Source: Oscillospiraceae bacterium (GTDB lineage: Bacteria > Bacillota > Clostridia > Oscillospirales > UBA929). From it: a stretch of DNA of 6,159 nucleotides. The stretch lies in contig JAITQI010000070.1 in assembly GCA_031289065.1 (NCBI GenBank), positions 1-6,159 on the forward strand. The letters run 5' to 3'. The position numbers and the translations under genes were made by a program. The notes below the pieces were generated by a model. That model was given only the letters and a program-made list of their open reading frames with translations, did no database searches and was not told where the DNA came from. This document shows positions 1 to 5,413 of this stretch, one piece after another. The first letter of the stretch is position 1, and each line of letters starts with the position of its first letter.

Positions 1-867
1 GTCGATGGAATCTCTCTTTTCAGCTTGCAACAGCAGAGCCACGTCGGACAGGCGAAGACGGGGGTGCCTGGCGGACAGGAGGCCCGCTTCGATCTGTTCG
101 CTTCGGGTCATCTCCTCCGGCGGTTTGGGCGTGGGTTCCGGCGTGGGCTCCGGCGTGGGGGGTGTGTAGGTAGGCGGCGGGGTGGCGTCGGTCATGTCGA
201 GGCCGATTTCTGAGCCGTAGGCGGACATGACCTCGTACCATAGACCGGCGTAAATATAATAGTCGTAAGGTTTATCGCCGGGGTGCGTGTCGGCGGCTCC
301 GTCGAGGCTGTAGACCCATTCTGTACACGTGCCAAGGGTGTGATTTCCGTTGTAGTCGGCGCGGTCGGGATTGTACGCTGAGTAAAGAAGATATGTCTTT
401 CCCATCTCCATTGGCACATAGCCCCCATAGGTGATACCCAGTGTGTTCAAATCATAGTAGTCGACCCAACCGACGGTGTCCTCCGTGACGTAAAAGTATG
501 GTTCCCTGAGGTATTCGATATCGCCCGCCTCCAGTTCCACTTCATCTCCCTTGTAGAGGATTTGCAGTATGCGGATCGGGGTGAGCACATAGTAGCCGTC
601 TGAGGGGACATCGGCTTTGTTGATGCTGGGGCCGGCGACTTCGCAAACGGCGATGAGACCATCGAGACGTGTCCTGATCTCCGTTTCCGTGGTTGAGAAA
701 TCCCAAAAGGTGGGTTCGTGGAGGCCTAAACCGCTGTACACAACGTTGCGGTAGACTTTTGGGTTGTAGATATAGCCGTCAGTCTGATTCGAGACGACGA
801 TAAAGGTCAATGCGATGGCTGAGATCAGAAGGAGGCAAAAAGAGTGGATAAGAAGATGCTTTTTCAT
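1..867 (-). CDS. Exported/membrane-anchored protein of unknown function, C-terminus cut by window edge
   Basis: An uninterrupted frame of 289 codons runs from ATG (867-865) to the left edge with no stop, so the gene is partial. I do not recognise a named family. Residues 1-4 (MKKH) are followed by a hydrophobic stretch at about 5-25, a signal peptide or membrane anchor; there is no lipobox cysteine. Residues about 30-225 form a Tyr/Asp/Gly-rich extracellular-type domain (for example VLTPIRILQILYKGDEVELE at about 95-114, then YLREPYFYV). Residues 230-249 are a Pro/Thr linker with PTPE repeats. A charged segment follows (MTRSEQIEAG from about 253), possibly the start of a second domain. AGAGGGG at 874-880 lies six bases before the ATG as ribosome binding site. 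A promoter is visible at 933-961. GC is about 53% in the lines I counted, clearly below the other genes, which may mean recent acquisition or relaxed composition. The coding call is confident; the function is unknown. Confidence 0.85.
   Translation of the reverse strand, partial: MKKHLLIHSFCLLLISAIALTFIVVSNQTDGYIYNPKVYRNVVYSGLGLHEPTFWDFSTTETEIRTRLDGLIAVCEVAGPSINKADVPSDGYYVLTPIRILQILYKGDEVELEAGDIEYLREPYFYVTEDTVGWVDYYDLNTLGITYGGYVPMEMGKTYLLYSAYNPDRADYNGNHTLGTCTEWVYSLDGAADTHPGDKPYDYYIYAGLWYEVMSAYGSEIGLDMTDATPPPTYTPPTPEPTPEPTPKPPEEMTRSEQIEAGLLSARHPRLRLSDVALLLQAEKRDSID
124..159 (-). repeat. Three 12-base tandem units encoding a Pro-Thr-Pro-Glu linker
   Basis: Read on the minus strand, bases 159-124 hold three consecutive 12-base units close to CCCACGCCGGAG, encoding PTPE, PTPE and PTPK (residues 237-248 of the edge-truncated protein). 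The second unit differs by one base and the third by a few. Such Pro-rich repeats usually act as extended spacers in Gram-positive surface proteins. A similar TPxPTPTPEP linker occurs after the lipobox of the CapA-like protein in this window. Copy number could vary by slippage. Confidence 0.8.
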
Positions 868-873
868 GGTGGG

Positions 874-880
874 CCCCTCT
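874..880 (-). promoter_or_regulatory. Ribosome binding site of the edge-truncated exported protein
   Basis: The minus strand reads AGAGGGG here, six bases before ATG 867-865. This supports that ATG as the start, because the hydrophobic N-terminus begins directly after it. Confidence 0.6.
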
Positions 881-932
881 CTTCCTTCGTCCGCTTTAGC
901 TGTGCATGAAGGGTAATTTTTCCATCAAGTCT

Positions 933-961
933 ATCCTACACGAAAACAATAAAACTGTCAA
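933..961 (-). promoter_or_regulatory. Sigma-A-type promoter for the leftward exported-protein gene
   Basis: On the minus strand a perfect -35 box TTGACA (961-956) is followed by a 17-base spacer and TAGGAT (938-933), five of six matches to TATAAT. Transcription should begin near 926, giving a leader of about 58 bases before the ATG at 867. An A/T-rich tract (962-982) just upstream of the -35 box could serve as an UP element. The call rests on consensus match and spacing only. Confidence 0.75.
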
Positions 962-997
962 TCTATATTTTTTATTTATTTTTCGTCTCGAATTTTT

Positions 998-1010
998 GTG
1001 CATGTTGCAC
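998..1010. promoter_or_regulatory. Operator-like dyad GTGCA-TGT-TGCAC between divergent promoters
   Basis: Two perfect 5-base arms (GTGCA at 998-1002 and TGCAC at 1006-1010) flank a three-base centre. The site lies between the leftward -35 box (956-961) and the rightward -35 box (1066-1071), where a regulator could affect both genes. The left half and its centre (GTGCATG) recur at 902-908, in the leader of the leftward gene. A 13-base dyad can occur by chance, so this is only a candidate. Confidence 0.3.
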
Positions 1011-1065
1011 TTTCGCGATTTTCGAGCATTTGTGGAAATATTTTACAGCCATGCCCCGGTTTTTC

Positions 1066-1094
1066 TTGCCATGTTCGCCCGGTGGGTATATAAT
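1066..1094 (+). promoter_or_regulatory. Sigma-A-type promoter for the reductase-capA-like operon
   Basis: TTGCCA (1066-1071, four of six matches to TTGACA) is separated by exactly 17 bases from a perfect TATAAT (1089-1094). Transcription should start near 1101, about 42 bases before the ATG at 1143. Because the promoter lies inside the upstream extension of the reading frame (906-1142), it also argues that the extension is not translated. Confidence 0.75.
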
Positions 1095-1099
1095 CATAG

Positions 1100-1117
1100 G
1101 GTGAAATTTTTTACACC
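1100..1117. promoter_or_regulatory. Imperfect dyad at the predicted transcription start, possible operator
   Basis: The 18-base segment has GGTG at its left end and CACC at its right end. Inside these, AA pairs with TT on either side of one mismatched A/A position, and the centre is T-rich. It covers the predicted +1 of the rightward promoter, a usual place for a repressor to block initiation. No regulator gene is present in the window to pair with it, so its role is a guess. Confidence 0.3.
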
Positions 1118-1123
1118 AAAGAA

Positions 1124-1130
1124 AAGGGAG
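1124..1130 (+). promoter_or_regulatory. Ribosome binding site deciding the reductase start
   Basis: AAGGGAG lies 12 bases before ATG 1143. The spacing is longer than usual, but no closer purine-rich site exists. The protein that begins at this ATG starts with the normal family N-terminus (a short strand leading to the GFGG turn), so this is the likely start. Confidence 0.55.
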
Positions 1131-1142
1131 CGTGATTGCCTC

Positions 1143-2270
1143 ATGCAGAAGCGTGAGATTTCCAAGCTGGGGATCACCGTGTCGCGGTTGGGGTTCGGCG
1201 GAATGCGGATGCCCGAGAAGGACGGCCAGGTGGACTATCCCCAGACCGAGGCCATGATCGATTATTTGCTGGAAAACGGCGTCACCTATTACGACACGGC
1301 CTGGTTTTACCACGGCGGCCAATCCGAACCCTTCCTGCGCAAGGCTTTGGTGGAGAGGCACCCGAGGGACAGCTTCACCGTGGCCACCAAGCTGCCCCTG
1401 GGCGAGTGCAACACCTTGGCGGACGCCGAGCGCGTTTTTGAGACGCAGTGCAAGAATCTCGGGGTGGAGACCATCGATTTTTACCTGTTGCACGGCATCG
1501 GGGCGGAGGGTTGGGCCAAGGCCAAGGCGTTGGGGTTGCCCGATTTCCTGCGGCGGCTGAAGGCCGAAGGGAAAATACGCTTCGCCGGATTTTCCTTCCA
1601 CGACAAAAACGAAACGCTCCCTCCCATCCTGGACGACAACCAGTGGGACTTCTGCCAGGTGCAGATCAACTACGCCGACTGGCACCAGCGGGGGGCGGAC
1701 ACGCTGTATCAGGCGCTGGCCGACCGAGAAATTCCGATCATCGTCATGGAACCGGTGCGCGGCGGCGGGCTGACCAGGCTGTATCCGGAGATGGAGGCCG
1801 TTTTGCGCGGGCTGGATCCCGAACCCTCCCTCGCCTCCTGGGCGCTGCGCTTTTGCGCTACCCTGCCCCATGTGGACGTAATTCTGTCCGGCATGAGCAG
1901 CATGGAGCAGTGCCGGGACAATGTGAACACCTTCTCCCACTTTACATCCCTCAAAGAGGCGGAGCTGGAGGGGTTACGGGGTATCGCCCAGGCCTTTGAC
2001 AAGCTGCCGCTCATTCCCTGCACCCAGTGCCGCTACTGCGCCGACTGCCCCCAGGGCATCGACATCGCCGAGCTGTTCGGCAAATACAACCGGTTTATGC
2101 AGTACCAGCAGGGCTGGGGGCTTCACAACTACGTCCTCAACACCCCGGAGGAACACAAGGCCACCGCCTGCGTCCAGTGCGGCTACTGCGAGTCCCGCTG
2201 CCCGCAGGGCATTGAGATTCCCAAAGAGCTTGTCCGGGTGCATGAGGCGGCCGTGAGGCTGGTCGGGTGA
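1143..2270 (+). CDS. Aldo/keto reductase with C-terminal 2x[4Fe-4S] ferredoxin-like domain (COG1453 type)
   Basis: A 375-residue cytoplasmic oxidoreductase of the iron-sulfur aldo/keto reductase group, expected to move electrons between NAD(P)H, an unknown carbonyl/alcohol substrate and ferredoxin-type clusters. Residues about 1-285 form the TIM barrel: GFGGMRMP near 17-24 and the catalytic tetrad D51, Y56, K83 and H117 (in DTAWFY, ATKLP and YLLHG), all present. The C-terminus holds two cysteine motifs: CxxCxxCxxCP at C293, C296, C299 and C302, and CxxCxxCxxxCP at C343, C346, C349 and C353, both followed by QGI. The uneven spacing (two versus three residues before the last Cys) is usual in this group. 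The frame stays open upstream to 906, but that part is AT-rich and contains the promoter, so I start at ATG 1143. The stop codon overlaps the GTG start of the next gene. Family is certain; the physiological substrate cannot be read from the sequence. Confidence 0.93.
   Translation: MQKREISKLGITVSRLGFGGMRMPEKDGQVDYPQTEAMIDYLLENGVTYYDTAWFYHGGQSEPFLRKALVERHPRDSFTVATKLPLGECNTLADAERVFETQCKNLGVETIDFYLLHGIGAEGWAKAKALGLPDFLRRLKAEGKIRFAGFSFHDKNETLPPILDDNQWDFCQVQINYADWHQRGADTLYQALADREIPIIVMEPVRGGGLTRLYPEMEAVLRGLDPEPSLASWALRFCATLPHVDVILSGMSSMEQCRDNVNTFSHFTSLKEAELEGLRGIAQAFDKLPLIPCTQCRYCADCPQGIDIAELFGKYNRFMQYQQGWGLHNYVLNTPEEHKATACVQCGYCESRCPQGIEIPKELVRVHEAAVRLVG
2255..2258 (+). promoter_or_regulatory. 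Ribosome binding site GAGG inside the reductase end, for the capA-like GTG start
   Basis: GAGG (2255-2258) sits eight bases before GTG 2267 and lies within the last codons of the reductase. Together with the GTGA stop/start overlap it suggests that ribosomes ending the first gene reinitiate on the second. A second in-frame GTG at 2276 is a weaker alternative start. Confidence 0.5.
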
Positions 2271-3577
2271 CCGCCGTGGGGAAAAAACGGAAGCCGATCG
2301 GCGCGCTGTGCCTGTGTCTTGTGCTGGCGCTCCTGTTTTCCGCCTGCGCGCCGGTTGTGGCGGACGGGTCGCCCCGCCCGCCGACGCCTTCGGAGTTGGT
2401 CGCCCCGCCCTCCCTGTCCGCGCCGACGTCGACGCCCGTGCCGACACCTACGCCGGAGCCGGATTTCTCCACGCCGACGGTCAAAATCCAGATGGCGGGG
2501 GATATTATGTTGCACATCGGCCCCCAGCGGGCGGCCAAGACGGCCGAGGGGTATGATTTCACGCCCTATTTCAGCCTGATCGCCCCGTATTTGGACGGGG
2601 ATTTGACCGTCTGCAATATGGAGGCCCCGGTGGACGCCTATGGGGAGAACCAAAAAACCTCGTCCTACCCTCAGTTCAACGTGCCCTATGAAATTTTGCC
2701 CGCCCTGAAGGGGGCCGGTTTCAATTTCCTGCTGACGGCCAACAACCACGCCTATGACATGCGGTGGGCCGGGCTGTTGGCCACCCGGCGCAACATTGAG
2801 CGGGCCGGGCTGGACTTCACCGGGACGTTTGAAACCCAGGAACAGTATGACGCCCCCAAAATCGTGGCGGTAAACGGGCTCAAGGTGGGCATTTTGAGTT
2901 ATTCCGACGCGGACAACGGTTTGAGCGTTCTGATCCCCACCGAGGAGCTGCCCCACGCCATGCGGCGGTTTACGTCGGGAAGCTTGGACAGTCTGCCGGA
3001 TATGGCGGCCGACATCGCGAACCTCCGGGCGGCGGGGGCCCAATTTGTCATCGCGGCGCTGCACTGGGGGGCGGAATACCGCAACGCGCCCACCGACACC
3101 CAGCGGGACATCGCCCGGGCCCTGTGCGACAGCGGCGCGGACGTCGTCATGGGGGGGCATTCCCACTGTGTCCAGCCCATCGAGTGGTACACGGGGCCGG
3201 ACGGGCGGGAAAGCCTGATCCTCTATTCCCTGGGCAATTTCTTCGCCGATCAGATCGCCTTGGATCCGCCCCAGCCCAAGACACAGTATGGGATGCTGAT
3301 CAGCGTGTCGGTGCGGTTGGACAAGGCCGGGGCGCTGGTATGGGAAGGGGCGGATTACATGCCCACCCTCTCCTATCGCTATCAGGACAGCGCCTCCCCC
3401 ACCGGCACCGCTTATCGTCTGCTGCCCGCGCCCGAATACGCCGAGGCGGAGACGCGGCCCGACGTGTTCGCCACCGACGCCGAATGGAACAAGGTCAAGG
3501 CGGCGATGGCCCATGTGGAGACAATCGCGGGGGCGGATATTCCGGTGTGGGCCGGGGGTTGCGGGGCGGAAGGCTGA
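2267..3577 (+). CDS. CapA/PgsA-family lipoprotein (poly-gamma-glutamate capsule-type metallophosphoesterase fold)
   Basis: A 436-residue protein that begins with GTG in a 4-base overlap with the reductase stop. Its N-terminus has basic residues (KKRK, 6-9), a hydrophobic core (about 11-24) and a lipobox-like FSAC ending at C27, so it is probably lipid-anchored on the outer face of the membrane; F at -3 is less usual than Leu. Residues about 32-70 are a Pro/Thr/Ser spacer. The CapA domain (COG2843/PF09587) covers about 71-335 with its family motifs in order: AGDIML (77-82), NMEAP (117-121), TANNHAYD (157-164), LHWGAEY (265-271), GGHSH (296-300) and YSLGNFFADQ (320-329). These Asp, Asn and His residues resemble metal ligands of calcineurin-like phosphoesterases. 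CapA/PgsA proteins help make or export poly-gamma-glutamate, but capB/capC partners are absent here, and orphan paralogues are common in Clostridia with unknown roles. Family is secure; polymer synthesis is not shown. Confidence 0.93.
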   Translation: MTAVGKKRKPIGALCLCLVLALLFSACAPVVADGSPRPPTPSELVAPPSLSAPTSTPVPTPTPEPDFSTPTVKIQMAGDIMLHIGPQRAAKTAEGYDFTPYFSLIAPYLDGDLTVCNMEAPVDAYGENQKTSSYPQFNVPYEILPALKGAGFNFLLTANNHAYDMRWAGLLATRRNIERAGLDFTGTFETQEQYDAPKIVAVNGLKVGILSYSDADNGLSVLIPTEELPHAMRRFTSGSLDSLPDMAADIANLRAAGAQFVIAALHWGAEYRNAPTDTQRDIARALCDSGADVVMGGHSHCVQPIEWYTGPDGRESLILYSLGNFFADQIALDPPQPKTQYGMLISVSVRLDKAGALVWEGADYMPTLSYRYQDSASPTGTAYRLLPAPEYAEAETRPDVFATDAEWNKVKAAMAHVETIAGADIPVWAGGCGAEG

Positions 3578-3610
3578 AACAAAAATCAGGTTCTAACAAA
3601 GATGACGCAG

Positions 3611-3656
3611 ACGTATTTAAGGGGCGGCAAAACAATTTGCCGCCCCTTAAATACGT
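3611..3656. terminator. Perfect 21-bp hairpin between convergent genes, probable bidirectional terminator
   Basis: Arms 3611-3631 and 3636-3656 are exact reverse complements around a four-base loop (ACAA, 3632-3635). The inner part is GC-rich (GGGGCGGCAAA against TTTGCCGCCCC) and the outer part AT-rich. The hairpin lies 33 bases after the capA-like stop and 18 bases from the spoIIR stop, the expected place for a shared terminator. There is no classical T-tract: on either strand the GC core is followed only by TTAAAT, which itself belongs to the stem. It could therefore act as an mRNA-stabilising structure or be a dispersed palindromic repeat. Confidence 0.6.
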
Positions 3657-3674
3657 TCTTGCCGTCCGTTCGGC

Positions 3675-4301
3675 TCAGGCCCCAAAGAATCCTTTCAACT
3701 GGCCCCACCATTCCAGGCATTTGAATTTGAAGACGTAACTGTCGCCGTCCTCGGTGATCAGGCCGATTTGGTCGTCGGACAGGCCGCCGGTGGCGGCGGT
3801 TTGGGTGACCTCCTCGGCCGCCGTCATACACAGCGGCGGGAAGACCACGCACCACCAGTTTTGCCCTCGGCCCTCGCCGATGACCACCCGTAGGGCGTCA
3901 TAGTCCCCGGCGGGTAGGGCGAAGCCGTTGTAGGTCTTGGTGGGGAAGGCGGCGTGTTCCAGCCCGGCGCGAGCCGACAGGTCAAAGCCATTCTCCCGCA
4001 GGACTTGGACGGACAGGGCCTCCACTTCGGGCAGGTTTTGGGCGATGATGTTTTTGGCCTCGTCCGGGGTTTTTGTCTCGGCCAGCAGCGGCGTCAGATA
4101 GGCCAGGACGCGGTCGCGCACGGCCAGCTTGACCCGCTGATCCGCCGGGTCGTCGGATTGGGCGACGACGTGCAGCCGCACGAGGCTGTCGGACAGCTCG
4201 GCTTCGGCGCGGTCGAGGAAGGCCCCGGCCAGCACGGCGGCGAGCAGGCCGATGCCCAGCGCGAGTTCCCAAACTTTGAGACGGCGGCGTATGTTGCGCA
4301 T
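3675..4301 (-). CDS. spoIIR: Stage II sporulation protein R (SpoIIR)
   Basis: A 208-residue member of the SpoIIR family (PF09551). In Bacillus subtilis the forespore exports SpoIIR into the intermembrane space, where it activates the protease SpoIIGA to cleave pro-sigma-E in the mother cell. Visible here: basic N-terminus (RRR, 5-7) and one membrane segment at about 12-30; the conserved LVRLHVVAQSDDPADQ (40-55) followed by VKLAVRD; and the signature region with FPTKTY (119-124), LPAGDYDALRVVIGEG (129-144) and NWWCVVFPPLC (148-158). The tail at 189-199 (YVFKFKCLEWW) also fits the family. AAAGGGGA (4317-4310) lies eight bases before the ATG. The gene has a 136-base gap upstream with its own candidate promoter and is the last gene of the leftward group. 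No spoIIGA or sigE is in the window, as expected, since spoIIR is usually unlinked to them. Confidence 0.95.
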   Translation of the reverse strand: MRNIRRRLKVWELALGIGLLAAVLAGAFLDRAEAELSDSLVRLHVVAQSDDPADQRVKLAVRDRVLAYLTPLLAETKTPDEAKNIIAQNLPEVEALSVQVLRENGFDLSARAGLEHAAFPTKTYNGFALPAGDYDALRVVIGEGRGQNWWCVVFPPLCMTAAEEVTQTAATGGLSDDQIGLITEDGDSYVFKFKCLEWWGQLKGFFGA

Positions 4302-4365
4302 AAAAACAGTCCCCTTTGTGGTATGTTCGGCGTCCGGTTCCCTGCGACGAGAACTGCGTCACCCA

Positions 4366-4395
4366 CATTGTGGACTGTTTCTGGGATAATTATAC
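4366..4395 (-). promoter_or_regulatory. Candidate sigma-F (forespore) promoter of spoIIR
   Basis: On the minus strand GTATA (4395-4391) matches the sigma-F -35 core GYATA. After exactly 15 bases comes GTCCACAATG (4375-4366), which fits the -10 pattern GGnnAnAnTR in all fixed positions except the second G. Spacing is within the known 14-16 range. B. subtilis spoIIR is sigma-F controlled, so the location is as expected. Transcription would start near 4359, about 58 bases before the ATG. I compared with the consensus from memory, and one core mismatch is present. Confidence 0.5.
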
Positions 4396-4417
4396 AAATC
4401 GAAGGTTAAAAAGACAA
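4389..4417 (-). promoter_or_regulatory. Possible sigma-A promoter overlapping the sigma-F-like -35 box
   Basis: TTGTCT (4417-4412, four of six matches to TTGACA) is separated by 17 bases from a perfect TATAAT (4394-4389) on the minus strand. The TATAAT shares four bases with the GTATA of the sigma-F candidate, so the two polymerase forms could not bind together. It may be a real vegetative promoter or a chance product of the AT-rich gap. Confidence 0.4.
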
Positions 4418-4437
4418 AGGTTCGTCACCAGACGCCC

Positions 4438-5304
4438 TCATAGGGACGGGCCCACCGGCTCTGTGAGATAGGTTTCCCGGTACCGGGGGGAGAGCGTGTC
4501 CCAGGCGGTTTGGGCGGCGGATTTTGTTTCAAAGAGGCCCAAAACCGTGGGGCCGCTGCCGCTCATGACGACGCCCAGGGCCCCGGCGTCCAGCAAGGCG
4601 GTGCGGATGCCCACGATGTCCGATTGGGTGGCGGAGGGGACAAGGTCTTCCAGGACGTTGTACAGCCGCCGGGCCAATTCCCGCAGGCTGCCTGTTTCCA
4701 GCGCCCGCACGGCCCCGAGGTGATCCGGGGCGTGATGGGGTTTGTCCCGCCACCGGGCGAACACGGCGGCGGTGGACACCGGGCAGGGCGGCTTGCACAG
4801 CACGATGTGGCAGGGCGGCGGGGCGGGCAGCGGGGTCAGGCGTTCCCCCCGTCCCTCGGCCAGCTGGGTGCCGCCGCGCACACAGAAGGGCACGTCGGAG
4901 CCGACGTGGAAGGCGACGGCCTTCAACTCATCTCCGGTCAGCCCCGCGTCCAGGGCGCGGTTGAGCAGCCGCAGGACGGCCGCCGCGTCGGCGCTACCGC
5001 CGCCCAATCCGGCGCAGACCGGGATTTTTTTTTCCAGTTGGATGCGAAAGCCGCCTTGGGGCAGGCCCAGATGGGTCAGGAGAGCGGCGGCGGCGCGGCC
5101 GGCCAGGTTGTTCCCGTCGGCGGGGAGGTAGGGCAGATTGCTTGTGACCTCAAGGCGGGGGCGGTCTGTGTGGGTCAGGGCGACCGTGTCGGCCAGGGCG
5201 ACGGTCTGCATGAGCATTCGCAGGTCGTGATACCCGTCCGGGCGTTTGCCCAGCACGTCGAGGGTGAGGTTGATTTTGGCCGGGGCGGATTCATACCGGG
5301 TCAT
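4438..5304 (-). CDS. ispE: 4-diphosphocytidyl-2-C-methyl-D-erythritol kinase (IspE)
   Basis: A 288-residue GHMP-family kinase that phosphorylates 4-diphosphocytidyl-2-C-methyl-D-erythritol with ATP, the fourth step of the MEP pathway to isopentenyl diphosphate; cytoplasmic. Motifs in order: APAKINLTLDV (7-17) with K10; RPDGYHDL (21-28); the glycine-rich ATP loop PVCAGLGGGSADAA (95-108); GSDVPF (135-140) with catalytic D137; and MSGSGPT (247-253). Length is normal for the family and all key residues are present. The ATG overlaps the stop of a short upstream ORF as ATGA, and the only Shine-Dalgarno-like bases before it are a weak AGG ten bases away, so translation may depend on coupling. A run of nine A residues on the coding strand (5033-5025) encodes the Glu-Lys-Lys just before the ATP loop. 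It lies downstream of ligA, probably in one transcript. Confidence 0.96.
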   Translation of the reverse strand: MTRYESAPAKINLTLDVLGKRPDGYHDLRMLMQTVALADTVALTHTDRPRLEVTSNLPYLPADGNNLAGRAAAALLTHLGLPQGGFRIQLEKKIPVCAGLGGGSADAAAVLRLLNRALDAGLTGDELKAVAFHVGSDVPFCVRGGTQLAEGRGERLTPLPAPPPCHIVLCKPPCPVSTAAVFARWRDKPHHAPDHLGAVRALETGSLRELARRLYNVLEDLVPSATQSDIVGIRTALLDAGALGVVMSGSGPTVLGLFETKSAAQTAWDTLSPRYRETYLTEPVGPSL

Positions 5305-5396
5305 GGTTCGGCAACCTGGCCGACCATGCCGGTGTAAGGCTCTAGGGCATAGGCGGCGTCCAGCAGGGCGAGGTAGCTTTCGACATCACAGGACAT
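5301..5396 (-). CDS. Short acidic ORF (31 aa) translationally coupled to ispE
   Basis: ATG 5396-5394 opens a 31-codon frame that ends with TGA 5303-5301, overlapping the ispE start by four bases (ATGA). A strong ribosome binding site, GGGGAGGG (5413-5406), lies nine bases before the ATG, and an in-frame TGA (5405-5403) just upstream rules out a longer N-terminus. The peptide begins MSCDVESYLALLDAAYALE, has five acidic residues and no Lys or Arg, and residues about 4-19 could form an amphipathic helix. There is no signal peptide. It resembles nothing I can name. It may be a real small protein, a leader whose translation loads ribosomes onto ispE, or the remnant of a lost gene. The strong ribosome site and precise stop/start overlap favour actual translation; conservation is untested. 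Confidence 0.55.
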   Translation of the reverse strand: MSCDVESYLALLDAAYALEPYTGMVGQVAEP

Positions 5397-5405
5397 ATTC
5401 TTTCA

Positions 5406-5413
5406 CCCTCCCC
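5406..5413 (-). promoter_or_regulatory. Strong ribosome binding site of the short ORF before ispE
   Basis: The minus strand reads GGGGAGGG with nine bases to ATG 5396. It is one of the strongest Shine-Dalgarno matches in the window and stands before a 31-codon frame rather than before ispE itself. This is the main support for that frame being translated. Confidence 0.65.

Noticed and set aside
121..165. Short repeats near the left edge as a CRISPR or regulatory array
   Set aside because: The units are in frame, 12 bases long, without spacers, and encode a Pro-Thr-Pro-Glu protein linker.
906..1142. 79-codon N-terminal extension of the aldo/keto reductase frame
   Set aside because: It is AT-rich, unlike the gene body, contains the TTGCCA-N17-TATAAT promoter and both dyads, lacks family similarity, and the ATG at 1143 gives the normal N-terminus with a ribosome site.
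972..1940. Minus-strand frame (322 codons) opposite the reductase
   Set aside because: It runs across the promoter region and is antisense to a gene with complete catalytic and cysteine motifs.
2183..3514. Long minus-strand frame (443 codons) opposite the CapA-like gene
   Set aside because: It is a GC-rich antisense shadow. The plus-strand frame carries all CapA motifs, whereas the antisense product is low-complexity Gly/Arg/Pro-rich.
2267..3577. Poly-gamma-glutamate capsule operon
   Set aside because: Only a CapA/PgsA-type protein is present. No CapB ligase or CapC is encoded next to it, so the pathway cannot be claimed.
3124..3738. Plus-strand frame (204 codons) overlapping the CapA-like gene and the hairpin
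   Set aside because: It is in another frame of the CapA-like gene and continues through the intergenic hairpin into antisense spoIIR; no domain is visible.
4405..4437. Possible intrinsic terminator after ispE
   Set aside because: Only a four-bp stem (CGTC-TGGT-GACG) is visible, and the T-rich stretch lies several bases further on, so it is too weak to call.
4510..5337. Plus-strand frame (275 codons) opposite ispE
   Set aside because: It is antisense to a fully conserved IspE and has the Gly/Gln/Ala-rich composition typical of high-GC shadows.
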